This document shows, in pieces, positions 42,892-51,074 of a stretch of DNA of 64,000 bases (position 1 is the stretch's first letter; the number at the start of each line of letters is the position of its first letter). Location: positions 1 through 64,000 of the forward strand of contig DATGGU010000024.1 in NCBI GenBank assembly GCA_035308365.1. The letters run 5' to 3'. The DNA comes from PALSA-505 sp035308365 (GTDB lineage: Bacteria; Actinomycetota; Actinomycetes; Streptosporangiales; Streptosporangiaceae). Under the pieces are notes generated by a model. The model did not search any database. It was given only the letters and a program-made list of their open reading frames with translations, and was not told the origin of the DNA. The translations under genes were made by a program, and so were the position numbers.

Positions 42892-43677
42892 ATGACGAGC
42901 ATCGGGGCACACATTCACCGTGACGACCCTCTCGCCACGGCAACGGCCTGGGACGCCGACGTGGTGCAGTTCTTCCTCGGCGACCCGCAGGACTGGAAGG
43001 CGCCGGTCTTCCCTGCTGACCCGGCCGCGCTCAAGGACGCCTTCGCCCAGGCCGGGGTCGGCGTCTACATCCACGCCCCGTACCGGATCAACGTGGCGAC
43101 GACCAACAACCGGATCCGGATCCCCAGCCGTAAGCTGCTCGGCCAGTACCTGGCCGCCGCGGCCGAAATCGGCGCGGCCGGGGTCATCGTGCACGGCGGT
43201 CACGTCGACGCCGGCGCCGACGTGGAGGAAGGCTTCGCGAACTGGCAGAAGGCGGTCGAGCGGATCGAGCGCCCGGTGCCGATGCTGATCGAGAACACCG
43301 CGGGCGGCGACCGGGCCATGGCCAGGGGCCTGACCGCGGTGGAGCGGCTGTGGGAGGCGATCGCGGCCGGCCTCGACGACAACATCGGCTTCTGCCTGGA
43401 CACCTGCCACGCACACGCTGGCGGCGAGGACCTGGACGGCATCGTGGACCGGGTCAAGGCGATCACCGGCCGGATCGATCTCGTGCACCTGAACAACTCC
43501 CGGGACGAGCGGGGCTCGGGCCGGGACAGGCACGCCGGGATCACCGACGGGGAAATCGACCCGAAGCTGCTTCTCGACGTGCTCCGGGGGTCCGGCGCTC
43601 CAGCCGTATGCGAGACCCCCGATCCAGCCACCGACATCCGCTGGCTGCGCGAACACCTCGCCGGCGACGCGGCCTGA
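42892..43677 (+). CDS. nfo: Deoxyribonuclease IV / AP endonuclease (Nfo-like)
   Basis: A 261-residue TIM-barrel endonuclease IV, which cuts abasic DNA in base-excision repair. Metal ligands are in HAPYRINV, VHGGHVD, IENTAGGDRA, CLDTCHAHAGG and HLNNSRDERGSGRDRHAGI, all typical of the family. The length is slightly below E. coli Nfo (285). The ATG at 42892 has no strong ribosome binding site. Xylose-isomerase-like barrels share the fold, but the trinuclear-metal pattern favours Nfo. Confidence 0.9.
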   Translation: MTSIGAHIHRDDPLATATAWDADVVQFFLGDPQDWKAPVFPADPAALKDAFAQAGVGVYIHAPYRINVATTNNRIRIPSRKLLGQYLAAAAEIGAAGVIVHGGHVDAGADVEEGFANWQKAVERIERPVPMLIENTAGGDRAMARGLTAVERLWEAIAAGLDDNIGFCLDTCHAHAGGEDLDGIVDRVKAITGRIDLVHLNNSRDERGSGRDRHAGITDGEIDPKLLLDVLRGSGAPAVCETPDPATDIRWLREHLAGDAA

Positions 43678-43694
43678 CCCCGGTCCACCGCCCC

Positions 43695-43730
43695 GGGAGG
43701 CAGCCCTCCCCCGCGTCCCGGCTGTCTCCC
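43695..43730 (+). terminator. Stem-loop after nfo
   Basis: GGGAGGCAGCC / GGCTGTCTCCC, 11-bp arms with one G-T wobble, 14-base loop, 18 bp after the nfo stop and also after the convergent pseudogene. Confidence 0.65.
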
Positions 43731-43786
43731 AGAGCGTCATGACGGCGCTGCCCCGAGGTCCGGCCCAGCTCCAGCCGGTGAGTTAC

Positions 43787-44534
43787 CTACGCCGGGACGA
43801 AGGCCATGGCGTCCCAGGCGATGTCGTAGCCGGTGCTCCCCTGGCAGGTGACGTTGTTCAGCATGACGTGCGCGCCGGTGCCCAGGTCGAAGGTGCTGAG
43901 ATCGTCCCGGAAGTCTTCACGAGCGTTGTCGTCCGGCCCCGTCCGTCAATAATGGAAATTCCCCGACCGTAGGCGGCGGCGATTCCCCCTTGTAGGGGAC
44001 TGCGGAGGCAGCTTCGCCGGGCAGTGCGATCGTCCGGGTGATCCTTCCGGTGGCCGCATCGAGCGTCATCAGCCGGGTCTGGTCCACCTGGCCGGCCCGG
44101 GGCGCCCAGCCGCCCTGGGTCAGCACCGCGTCCTGGCCCGTTCCGCAGCCGGGGTCGAAGTAGGCGATGGACACCCCGGCCGCCACCGGGGTCACCGCGC
44201 CGGTGGCCAGGTTCACCACGGCGGCCAGCGCGCCGCTGCCCAGCTCGTCCGGTGAGTTGGTGATCTGCGCCGGGGCGTACACCACAACCGCCCGCCGCCC
44301 GCCACCGGTCACGCAGGCCTGGCCGATCCACCGGGCGGTGCCGGTTCCCGCCACCCCCAGGGTGGCGACCGTGCGCCAGGAATAGCCATCCGCCTCGCCG
44401 GCCACCAGAACGTGCAGGCCGGCCGCGTCCCCGGCAACGGTCACCGCCTCCTGCGAGCCCATCCGGCGGAATCCCGCAACCAACCGCCGTTGGCCGGCGG
44501 TTGTACCTACGACCGGCTGAGCACCCGTACTCAG
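43787..44534 (-). pseudogene. Remnant of a secreted golvesin C-terminal-domain protein
   Basis: Three pieces on the minus strand look like parts of one large secreted protein. From 44537 to about 43985 one frame reads beta-propeller-like sequence (GLHVLVAGEADGYSWRTVAT, WIGQACVTGGGRRAVVVYAP, FDPGCGTGQDAVLTQGG). At a run of five G (43985-43989) the family-like sequence switches frame (GGIAAAYGRGISIIDGRG). From 43918 to 43787 a third frame gives the golvesin-type C-terminus (LSTFDLGTGAHVMLNNVTCQ, then GYDIAWDAMAFVPA and stop). The signal peptide, most of the middle and a common frame are missing, so it is not functional. Family assignment is from memory of the motif pattern. Confidence 0.7.
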
Positions 44535-44537
44535 TGC

Positions 44538-45905
44538 TTATTCAGCACGGCCGAAGCTGAGCACCCTGACGTCGGGCGCACCGGCCAGCACACCGCCTGC
44601 CGGGTCGTCTTCACCGCAGGCCCGCACCACGTCGGTGCCGGGCCGCAGGATGTCCTTGACGACCAGGCCGCACAGCAGCGCCACGGTCAGGAACCTGGCC
44701 AGCAGCGCCGCGAAGTACAGGGCGGGGCTGATCCCACCCGGATGCGAACCCTCGGTGAGCAGGTAGGACCAGATCGCCAGGAAGTAGCAGACCTCGGCCG
44801 CCTGCCAGAGCAGGTACGACCAGATCCTCGGCCTGGCCAGCACCAGCAGCGGCACCAGCCAGATCACATACTGCGGTGACCACACCTTGTTGGTCATCAG
44901 GAACACCGCGAGGATCAGGAAGAACAGCTGCGGCAACCGGGGGCGCCGGGGCGCGGCCATGGCCAGCACCGCGATCCCCACACAGCCCAGAAGGAACGTC
45001 CCGAGCGAGAGAAGGTTGAGCGTTGTCAGCGAGGTCGTGCCCAGCAGCGGCCAGTGCAGGTACTCCAGGAAGTACCAGATGGGCCCCCAGTCGGCACCCC
45101 TGGTTTCACTCAGCCGGTAGAACGTTGCCCAGCCGGCCGGCGCGAGGATCATGACGGGCAGATTCACCGCGAGCCAGGAGGCCGCTGCCGAGGCCGTGGT
45201 GGTCCAGAAGGCCTTCATCCGCCCGGCCCGCAGGCACAACAGCAGCAGCGGGCCGAAGAAGATGAGCGGGTAGAACTTGGTGGCGATGGCCAGGCCGAGC
45301 AGCAAACCGGCCAGCACGTGACGGCGGGCCGCCCAGGCCGCCATGCCCACGGCGGTCAGGCCCATCACGATCAGGTCCCAGTTGATGAACGAGGACAGGA
45401 TCAGCGCGGGCGACAACGCGACGAGCAGCGCCGTCCACTGCCTGCCCCGGCCGGCCAGGTAGCCGGTGGCCAGCACGCCGGCCAGTGCGAACAGGCTGAG
45501 CAGGACGACGGTGACGTCGAAGAATTCCCGGCCTCTGGTGAACGGATCGCTGATCGGCCGCACCACCGTGGCGGCGAACTGCATGGCCGCGCCGATGAGC
45601 ACCGGGTACTCGACGTGGTGGCCGAAGTAGGGAACCTGGCCGTTCGTCAGCCCCTCGCCGTAGTACAGCGGGTAGATGTCGGTGTAGCAGTGCCCGTGGA
45701 ACTCGCCATAGGCGCTGTTCCAGGCGCCCGCCCGGCAGGCGGACTTGGCCAGGAAGCCCAGTGAGCTGCCGAGCAGGCTGGCGATCGCCAGGGCTCCGGT
45801 CGAGCTGGCCAGCGCGATCAGCCAGGCCCGCCGCGACATCCCGGGCGAGCCGCTGCCACGCCCGGGCATGGTCTGACCAACCCCCGCCACGTCGTGCTCC
45901 GTCAT
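44538..45905 (-). CDS. GT87/DUF2029 membrane glycosyltransferase
   Basis: A 455-residue GT-C mannosyltransferase-like protein with about ten helices. The first outer loop carries CYTDIYPLYYGEGLTNGQVP with an acidic residue of the type that coordinates the metal or sugar donor, and then HVEYPVLIGA. It corresponds in position to the Rv0051-type gene beside ponA in mycobacteria and probably uses polyprenyl-phosphomannose. The ATG at 45905 has a poor ribosome binding site. The stop shares its frame with the downstream pseudogene. It is downstream of the PBP gene on the same strand. Confidence 0.85.
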   Translation of the reverse strand: MTEHDVAGVGQTMPGRGSGSPGMSRRAWLIALASSTGALAIASLLGSSLGFLAKSACRAGAWNSAYGEFHGHCYTDIYPLYYGEGLTNGQVPYFGHHVEYPVLIGAAMQFAATVVRPISDPFTRGREFFDVTVVLLSLFALAGVLATGYLAGRGRQWTALLVALSPALILSSFINWDLIVMGLTAVGMAAWAARRHVLAGLLLGLAIATKFYPLIFFGPLLLLCLRAGRMKAFWTTTASAAASWLAVNLPVMILAPAGWATFYRLSETRGADWGPIWYFLEYLHWPLLGTTSLTTLNLLSLGTFLLGCVGIAVLAMAAPRRPRLPQLFFLILAVFLMTNKVWSPQYVIWLVPLLVLARPRIWSYLLWQAAEVCYFLAIWSYLLTEGSHPGGISPALYFAALLARFLTVALLCGLVVKDILRPGTDVVRACGEDDPAGGVLAGAPDVRVLSFGRAE

Positions 45906-45980
45906 CGGCTGCCAGGTTCGCCCGTCAGGCTAGCCGTTGCCAGCCAGCCACGGAGCCGAGGCGGTGCCTCATGCGAAACC

Positions 45981-46082
45981 GCGTTATGCAAAATTACCGC
46001 CCGGTGATCGCATCGCTGACCTGGCCCGATCGCTCGCGCAGACCCTACGGGTCCGCACTCACGATGCGGTTTTGCATAACGC
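45981..46082. repeat. Distant inverted repeat GCGTTATGCAAAA
   Basis: GCGTTATGCAAAA at 45981-45993 and its exact complement TTTTGCATAACGC at 46070-46082, separated by 76 bp. The right arm lies in the last codons of the PBP gene. The A+T-rich 13-mer stands out against the local base composition. It may be a paired binding site or the ends of a lost element. Confidence 0.7.
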
Positions 46083-49062
46083 CCGGGCTGGCGGCTTGAC
46101 GGGCAGGGTCTGTCGCGACGAGCCTGCCCGAGGTTGAGGTGTTGCCGGTGCCGCTGTTGCTGCCACCCTGGGCTACCAGCGGTGGGGTGGGCGTGCCGGT
46201 GTGGCACTTGTTCGGGTTCTTGCAGGTCGGCGGCGGGCTGGTGGGTGGGGGCGAGGTCGGCGGAGGCGAGGTGTGACAGCCCTTTTGCTGCTGATTGCCA
46301 TTGCCGCAGGTGTTTGTCGGGTGCGGTGAGGGCGTGTGGGTCGGTGCCGGGTTCGGCTTCTTGTGCTGGACCGGTACCTGGCCCATCAGGTTCCACTGGG
46401 TGCCGCCGAAGGTCGGCGCCGGGAAGTTCTGGACGGGAAGCTGGAGGAACTGCTTCTGGGCGAAGGCGTGCCAGATCAGGGCCGGCCAGTCACCACCATA
46501 ACCACCGAGCCCGCCGAGGTTGTTCAGCGTCTGCGCGCCGGCGGCGGTGCTGGCGTTCTGCTGATTGGTGAAGATGCCCACGGTGAACGAGTACTGCGGG
46601 ATCGCGCCGAGGAAGAAGGCCGACTGGGCGGTGCTCGTGGTGCCGGTCTTGCCGATCATCGGCCGGCCATCGCTCATCTCGGCTTTGGTGCCGGTGCCGC
46701 TGATCGTTGTCTGTGACAGCGCATAGTCCACGTCGGCGGCCTCGTCCGGGGTGAGCACCTGGCGGTGTATCACCTTGGCCTGGACCAGGTTCGTTCCCAC
46801 CATGATGTCCTTGATCACGTGCGGGGTGGAGTACTCGCCGTTCGCCGCCAGGGTGGCGAAGGTGCTCGCCTGTTCCCCGACGGTGAGGGCGTTCTGGCCG
46901 AGCGCGATGCCGACCTGGCCGACGTCGGCCTGCAGGTTGGAGCCGTTCGGGTAGTTGCCGGTGTTGACCCCGAAGGCCTTGGCCATGTTGATGACGTTCT
47001 GGGTGCCCACCCGGTGGGTGAGGTCGGTGTAGGCCGTGTTCAGCGACTGGGCGGTCGCGTTCACCACGGTCTGCGGGCCTTGGGCCCCGTCACCCTCGTC
47101 GTTGCTGAACATGTGCCAGCCGTAGGGCGTGGACGGGCAGCTCGTGCCGTTGGCCGGCTGGGAGAACTGGGTCGGGTACTGGTCGCTGGGCACGCACAGC
47201 GGGGACGTCCCGTCCAGGATGCTGGTCTTGACGCTCATTCCCTGGGCTCGCGCGGCGGCGAGCACGTACGGCTTGAACGACGAGCCGACCTGCTCCCTGT
47301 TCCCCAGCGCCATGTCCACCTGGCAGAAGATCTTCTTGCAGTAAGCGGACGGCTCGGAATAGCTCGGCCCGCTGTACATGGCCAGGATGGCGCCCGTGCC
47401 CGGCTGCTCGAGCACGGCACCGACGTGCGCGAACCAGGGCAGCCCGTCGCCCGGGCCGGCCGCCCGCATCGCCCGCTCCTCCTGGCCGACCGTGTGGTAG
47501 AGGGCATCCATCAGCGGCTTGCTGAACGTGGTGACGATGTGCAGCCCACCGTTGTCGATCTGGGAGAGCGAGTAGTGATAGGTGCTCTCGAGCTCGGCCA
47601 GCACATCCTGCATGATGTAGCCGTTGTAGCCGGTCCAGCCCGAGGACGCCGAGTGGGAGCTGACGACCTTCGGGAACTTCTGTGCCGACGCTTCGGCCTG
47701 GGTCAGCTTGCCCATGGTGACCATGCCCTGCAGCACGTACTGCCAGCGGGCCACCAGCGGCTTGTAACCAGCGGAGCCCGGCGTGGGGTCGAACTGGCCG
47801 GGAGCGTTCAGCATGGCGGCGATCATCGCGTCCTGGGACACGTTCAGCTTGCTGGCGGGCTCACCGAAGAATGTCTCGGCGGCCGCACCGACCCCGTAGG
47901 CGCCATCGCCGAAGTAGATCGTGTTGAGGTACTGGGTGAGGATCCAGTCCTTGGACTTCACATGGGCCAGCTTGATCGAGACGTAGATCTCCTTGAGCTT
48001 GCGGCCGATCGTCTGCTGCGTCCCGATGTTGTCGTAGTAGTTGCGCACGAACTGCTGGGTGATGGTGGAGCCGCCCTGCAGCGTGTTGCCCCCGCCCAGG
48101 GTGTCCTCGTAGGCGGCGCGCAGGATGCCGGTGAACGAGACCCCGCCCTCGTTGTAGAAGTTCCTGTCCTCGGCCGCGAGTACGGCGTACTTGAGCTGGC
48201 TGGGAATCTGGCTGGAGCTGAGCACCTGGCGGTTGGTGGTGCCGAAGGTGCCGACCACGGTCTTGCCGTCGTTGAAGTACACGGTCGACGCCTGCTGCAT
48301 GGCCAGCGCCGTCACGTCGGTGGGGATCGGCGTGCTGTTGTAGTCAATGACGACGGTGATGGCGACACCCACGATGATCAGGCCGATCACGCTGAAGAAG
48401 ACCCCGACCACCTTCTTCCAGGACCAGTGGCGCCACCAGCTCCCCTTGCGCTTGGGCGGCTTCCCGCCCTTGCCGCCGTTGCCCTTCCTGCCCCGGCCGC
48501 CGCCGTTGCCGCTACCACCGCCGCCGGGGCCGTACTCGGCGTAGCCGTCACGCCCGGACCGGCGGCCCCTCAGCCTGGAGCCGGCGCCACTCGCACCCCG
48601 GCGGAGCCGGCCGCCCTCGTCCGGCCCATAGCCATGCCCGTCATCATCCGGACGGCCGTACCCATCCCCGTAGCCGCCCGCGGTGCGGCGCCCATAGCCG
48701 CGCTCGTCTCTGCCACGGGGGCCCGGGGAACGGCCACCGCGGCGGCTGGCCTCGCCCGGGCGCCCATAGCCGCGCTCGTCATCATCCGGACGGCCGTAGT
48801 CACCACGGCGGCCGTAGTCGCTGCCGAGCGCGTCACTGGTCCTGCGGCTGGCGCCATTGCCCCGGCTGACGCTGTCGCGACGGCTGTAGCCGTTACCGCT
48901 GGCGCCGCGGCCACGGTCGCCGTATCCGCCGGCGCCGGGGCGGGCGGCCCGGCTGCCGAGTCCGTAGCGTTCGCTGTCCTCGCCGCGTCCGTAGCCATGG
49001 CTGGCCGGATCCGCTTCACGCCGGTGTGGCCGGCCGGATCCGGTGAAATCTGGAGTACTCAC
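46045..49062 (-). CDS. ponA: Bifunctional penicillin-binding protein (class A PBP)
   Basis: A 1005-residue peptidoglycan glycosyltransferase/transpeptidase. The cytoplasmic N-terminus (1-215) is Gly/Arg/Tyr/Asp-rich and disordered (GYGRPDDD-like units). The single membrane helix is at about 220-245 (VVGVFFSVIGLIIVGVAITV). The GT51 domain has AAEDRNFYNEGGVSF and GGSTITQQFVRNYY. The transpeptidase has SSFK (GSSFKPYVL), SLN (AQSLNTAY) and KTG (GKTGTTST). A Pro/Thr/Cys-rich tail follows, ending near VMQNRIVSADP. The GTG at 49062 is the start. Synteny with mycobacterial ponA1 is clear. Confidence 0.95.
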   Translation of the reverse strand: MSTPDFTGSGRPHRREADPASHGYGRGEDSERYGLGSRAARPGAGGYGDRGRGASGNGYSRRDSVSRGNGASRRTSDALGSDYGRRGDYGRPDDDERGYGRPGEASRRGGRSPGPRGRDERGYGRRTAGGYGDGYGRPDDDGHGYGPDEGGRLRRGASGAGSRLRGRRSGRDGYAEYGPGGGGSGNGGGRGRKGNGGKGGKPPKRKGSWWRHWSWKKVVGVFFSVIGLIIVGVAITVVIDYNSTPIPTDVTALAMQQASTVYFNDGKTVVGTFGTTNRQVLSSSQIPSQLKYAVLAAEDRNFYNEGGVSFTGILRAAYEDTLGGGNTLQGGSTITQQFVRNYYDNIGTQQTIGRKLKEIYVSIKLAHVKSKDWILTQYLNTIYFGDGAYGVGAAAETFFGEPASKLNVSQDAMIAAMLNAPGQFDPTPGSAGYKPLVARWQYVLQGMVTMGKLTQAEASAQKFPKVVSSHSASSGWTGYNGYIMQDVLAELESTYHYSLSQIDNGGLHIVTTFSKPLMDALYHTVGQEERAMRAAGPGDGLPWFAHVGAVLEQPGTGAILAMYSGPSYSEPSAYCKKIFCQVDMALGNREQVGSSFKPYVLAAARAQGMSVKTSILDGTSPLCVPSDQYPTQFSQPANGTSCPSTPYGWHMFSNDEGDGAQGPQTVVNATAQSLNTAYTDLTHRVGTQNVINMAKAFGVNTGNYPNGSNLQADVGQVGIALGQNALTVGEQASTFATLAANGEYSTPHVIKDIMVGTNLVQAKVIHRQVLTPDEAADVDYALSQTTISGTGTKAEMSDGRPMIGKTGTTSTAQSAFFLGAIPQYSFTVGIFTNQQNASTAAGAQTLNNLGGLGGYGGDWPALIWHAFAQKQFLQLPVQNFPAPTFGGTQWNLMGQVPVQHKKPNPAPTHTPSPHPTNTCGNGNQQQKGCHTSPPPTSPPPTSPPPTCKNPNKCHTGTPTPPLVAQGGSNSGTGNTSTSGRLVATDPARQAASPGVMQNRIVSADP

Positions 49063-49228
49063 GCGTCCTCACTGATTCGCCACCCGCGGGGCTGCGGGCC
49101 ACGAGCTGTCGGGGGTCCAGGCCGTGTCCCGCGGATCTGCTGCGCCGCAGAGCATCCAGCACGATCCACGTCACACGGGTCTAGCGGGCAATGACGCCCA
49201 AGCTGGCACTCAAGGTACCCGGTCGCCC
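49063..49228. other. Intergenic, no gene seen
   Basis: Between the PBP start and the repeat array there is no supported coding frame. The 5' region of the PBP gene must hold its promoter; none can be named with confidence. Confidence 0.3.
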
Positions 49229-49502
49229 TTTGCTACCGGCCCGATGGTCTGTTCCCCCCACGCCCACACCATGCTCGACCCCCACACCGTCCTCGCAGCG
49301 CAGGACCCGGGAACTCGCCCCCAGCCCCCAACGCGGGGTCCAGGGCCCTTGGCCCCAGCCCCCCAGGCCAGAGCGTGGGGGTCCAGGAGGCTCGACCTCC
49401 AGTCCCCAACCCACAGCGTGGGGGTCCGGGGGGCTCGGCCCCCCGGGCAAATACTGCGAGCTACGGCGCAGTTGCCAATGGCAACAAGCGTGCGGAGCCG
49501 CC
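49229..49502 (-). repeat. Left array of G+C-rich dispersed repeat (inverted copy)
   Basis: On the minus strand, 49502 to 49414 reads a head with the palindrome TTGCCATTGGCAA and the word GCAGTATTTGCC, a perfect 8-bp hairpin CCGGGGGG-ccgag-CCCCCCGG, then ggacccccacgctg. Degenerate tail units (GGTCGAGCCTCCTGGACCCC, GGGCCAAGGGCCCTGGACCC, GCGAGTTCCCGGG) follow down to about 49229. The head matches 50062-50149 at about 84 of 88 positions, in opposite orientation. Confidence 0.9.
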
Positions 49503-49516
49503 GGCCTCGCGGTGAC

Positions 49517-49921
49517 TTAGTCGCTGGCCCGCACACGACGGCCGCGCCGGCTGCGCGGTTCGCCCGTGCCGAGAACATAGGACGACGCGAGGTGGTTCCA
49601 CGCACAACTTTGACAGACCTCGACGACGTAAGCCTGGAACTCTCCGTATTCCAAGGCCATTTCGTCTAGTTCTGGTCCACTTTTTACCCGGCCTTCATAC
49701 TGGCCCAGTTCGTCACCGTAGACGTAGGTGACGTGGGTGAGCTTGGCCCGGCGGCAGATCGGGCAGATCCGGTCGGTCGGCTCGCCATGGAACTTGGCCG
49801 CTCTGAGCAGGTAGGGATGAGCGTCGCACACGTCGGCGATCGTGGTGCGCCCGGCCAGCACAGACTTCAGCGTCGCCCTCTTGGCGAGCGCGTAGTCCAC
49901 GACGGAGCGCATAGTGCCCAT
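49517..49921 (-). CDS. DUF5318 protein
   Basis: A 134-residue conserved actinobacterial protein, counterpart of the Rv0049-type gene next to ponA. It has VVDYALAKRATLKSVLAGRT, DAHPYLLRAAKFHGEPTDRI, then a zinc-ribbon-like pair of knuckles, CPICRR and CQSC, around YVYGDELGQ. The C-terminus is basic (RSRRGRRVRASD). It starts at ATG 49921 or 49912 (MRSVVDYAL); neither has a strong ribosome binding site. The cell role is unknown. It is unusual in being framed by inverted repeat arrays. Confidence 0.9.
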   Translation of the reverse strand: MGTMRSVVDYALAKRATLKSVLAGRTTIADVCDAHPYLLRAAKFHGEPTDRICPICRRAKLTHVTYVYGDELGQYEGRVKSGPELDEMALEYGEFQAYVVEVCQSCAWNHLASSYVLGTGEPRSRRGRRVRASD

Positions 49922-50061
49922 GCCCGACAGGGTACGCGGGAAGGCCGACATAGCCGAGACCGAAAGTTGCCCAATGGTTCCACACTTGCGCTCTGCGGGC
50001 TTCGCACATATCTTGGCGATGTATCGAACCGATACATCGGAATAGAAGGGTGTTGGTGGCG

Positions 50062-50340
50062 GCGGCTTCGCATGCTTGTTGCCGTTGGCAACTGCGCCGT
50101 GGCTCGCAGTATTTGCCCGGGGGGCCGAGCCCCCCGGACCCCCACGCTGCGGGCTGGGGGCTGGGGCGAGTTCCCGGGCCCCCACGCGGCGGGCTGGGGC
50201 TGGGGTTGGAGTGGCTCCAGTATTTGCCTGGGGCCAAGCCCCCCGGACCCTCCACGCTGCGAAGGCGGTGTGGGCGTGGATCGGTATCTGCCGGGGGCCG
50301 AGGCCCCCGGACCCGCACGGTGCGGGCTGGGATCGCTGGA
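50062..50340 (+). repeat. Right array of G+C-rich dispersed repeat
   Basis: The head at 50062-50149 holds GTTGCC-gtt-GGCAAC, then gcagtatttgcc, then CCGGGGGG-ccgag-CCCCCCGG and acccccacgctg. Further partial units carry CAGTATTTGCCTGGGGCC and GCCCCCCGGACC at 50218-50250, and GGTATCTGCCGGGGGCC with GGCCCCCGGACC at 50281-50314. The array lies upstream of the DUF5318 start and ends 15 bp before the PadR gene. Confidence 0.9.
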
Positions 50341-50354
50341 AAGGTAGCGGCTAG

Positions 50355-50987
50355 GTGATCGAGCATCGCGCAGGCGGCTCTGGCTCGGGGAGGGGCCGTG
50401 GCGGCAGGCGGTCGGGGGTACTAGAGCTCGCCGTCCTGGGCCTTCTGCACGAGATGCCCATGCACGGCTATGAGCTGCGCAAGCGGCTCAATGCCCTGCT
50501 CGGGGCCTTCCGTGCATTCTCCTATGGAACGCTCTACCCCTGCCTGAAAGACTTGCTGGCCCAGGGCCTGATCGCGGAGGAGACCGAGGCCGGAATCCAG
50601 CGCGGGCTGGCCGGGCAACGGTCCAAGATCGTCTACCGGCTGACCGCGGAAGGCAAGGAGCGGCTGCAGGATCTGCTCGCCGAAGGCGGGCCCGCCGCCT
50701 GGGAGGACGAAGGATTCGGCGTCCACTTCGCCTTTTTCGGCCAGACCAGGGCCGATGTCAGGATGCGGATCCTCGAAGGACGCCGGACGCGGCTCGAAGA
50801 GCGGATGGAAAACGTACGGGCCGCCCTGTCCAGGACCAGGGAGCGCCTCGACAGCTACACCCTCGAACTGCACAAGCATGGGCTGGAGTCGGTCGAGCGG
50901 GAGGTCCGCTGGCTGAATGAGCTGATCGCCTCGGAAAGAGAGTCCGGCCCGGGCCCGGGCGGCCCGGCTGGCAACACCCCAACCTGA
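50355..50987 (+). CDS. PadR-family transcriptional regulator
   Basis: A 210-residue regulator. The N-terminal winged helix (about 20-100) has LELAVLGLLHEMPMHGYELR, FRAFSYGTLYPCLKDLLAQG and KIVYRLTAEGKERL, the PadR signature. A C-terminal helical dimerisation domain follows with coiled-coil character (RTRLEERMENVRAALSRTRE). It corresponds to the PadR gene beside ino1 in mycobacteria (Rv0047c) and may control the synthase. The GTG start at 50355 is 15 bp after the repeat array. Confidence 0.93.
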   Translation: MIEHRAGGSGSGRGRGGRRSGVLELAVLGLLHEMPMHGYELRKRLNALLGAFRAFSYGTLYPCLKDLLAQGLIAEETEAGIQRGLAGQRSKIVYRLTAEGKERLQDLLAEGGPAAWEDEGFGVHFAFFGQTRADVRMRILEGRRTRLEERMENVRAALSRTRERLDSYTLELHKHGLESVEREVRWLNELIASERESGPGPGGPAGNTPT

Positions 50988-51074
50988 CCCGGCCGCGACC
51001 GCCCGCTCCCCCGTGGGCACGGCCGCGCCATGAGTGAACACAACCTGAACGGTACGAGTAAAGGAGCCATCCTT

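Noticed and set aside
49124..49669. 181-residue plus-strand frame across the left repeat array
   Set aside because: Repeat-derived Pro/Gly/Arg-rich sequence antisense to DUF5318; no conserved features.
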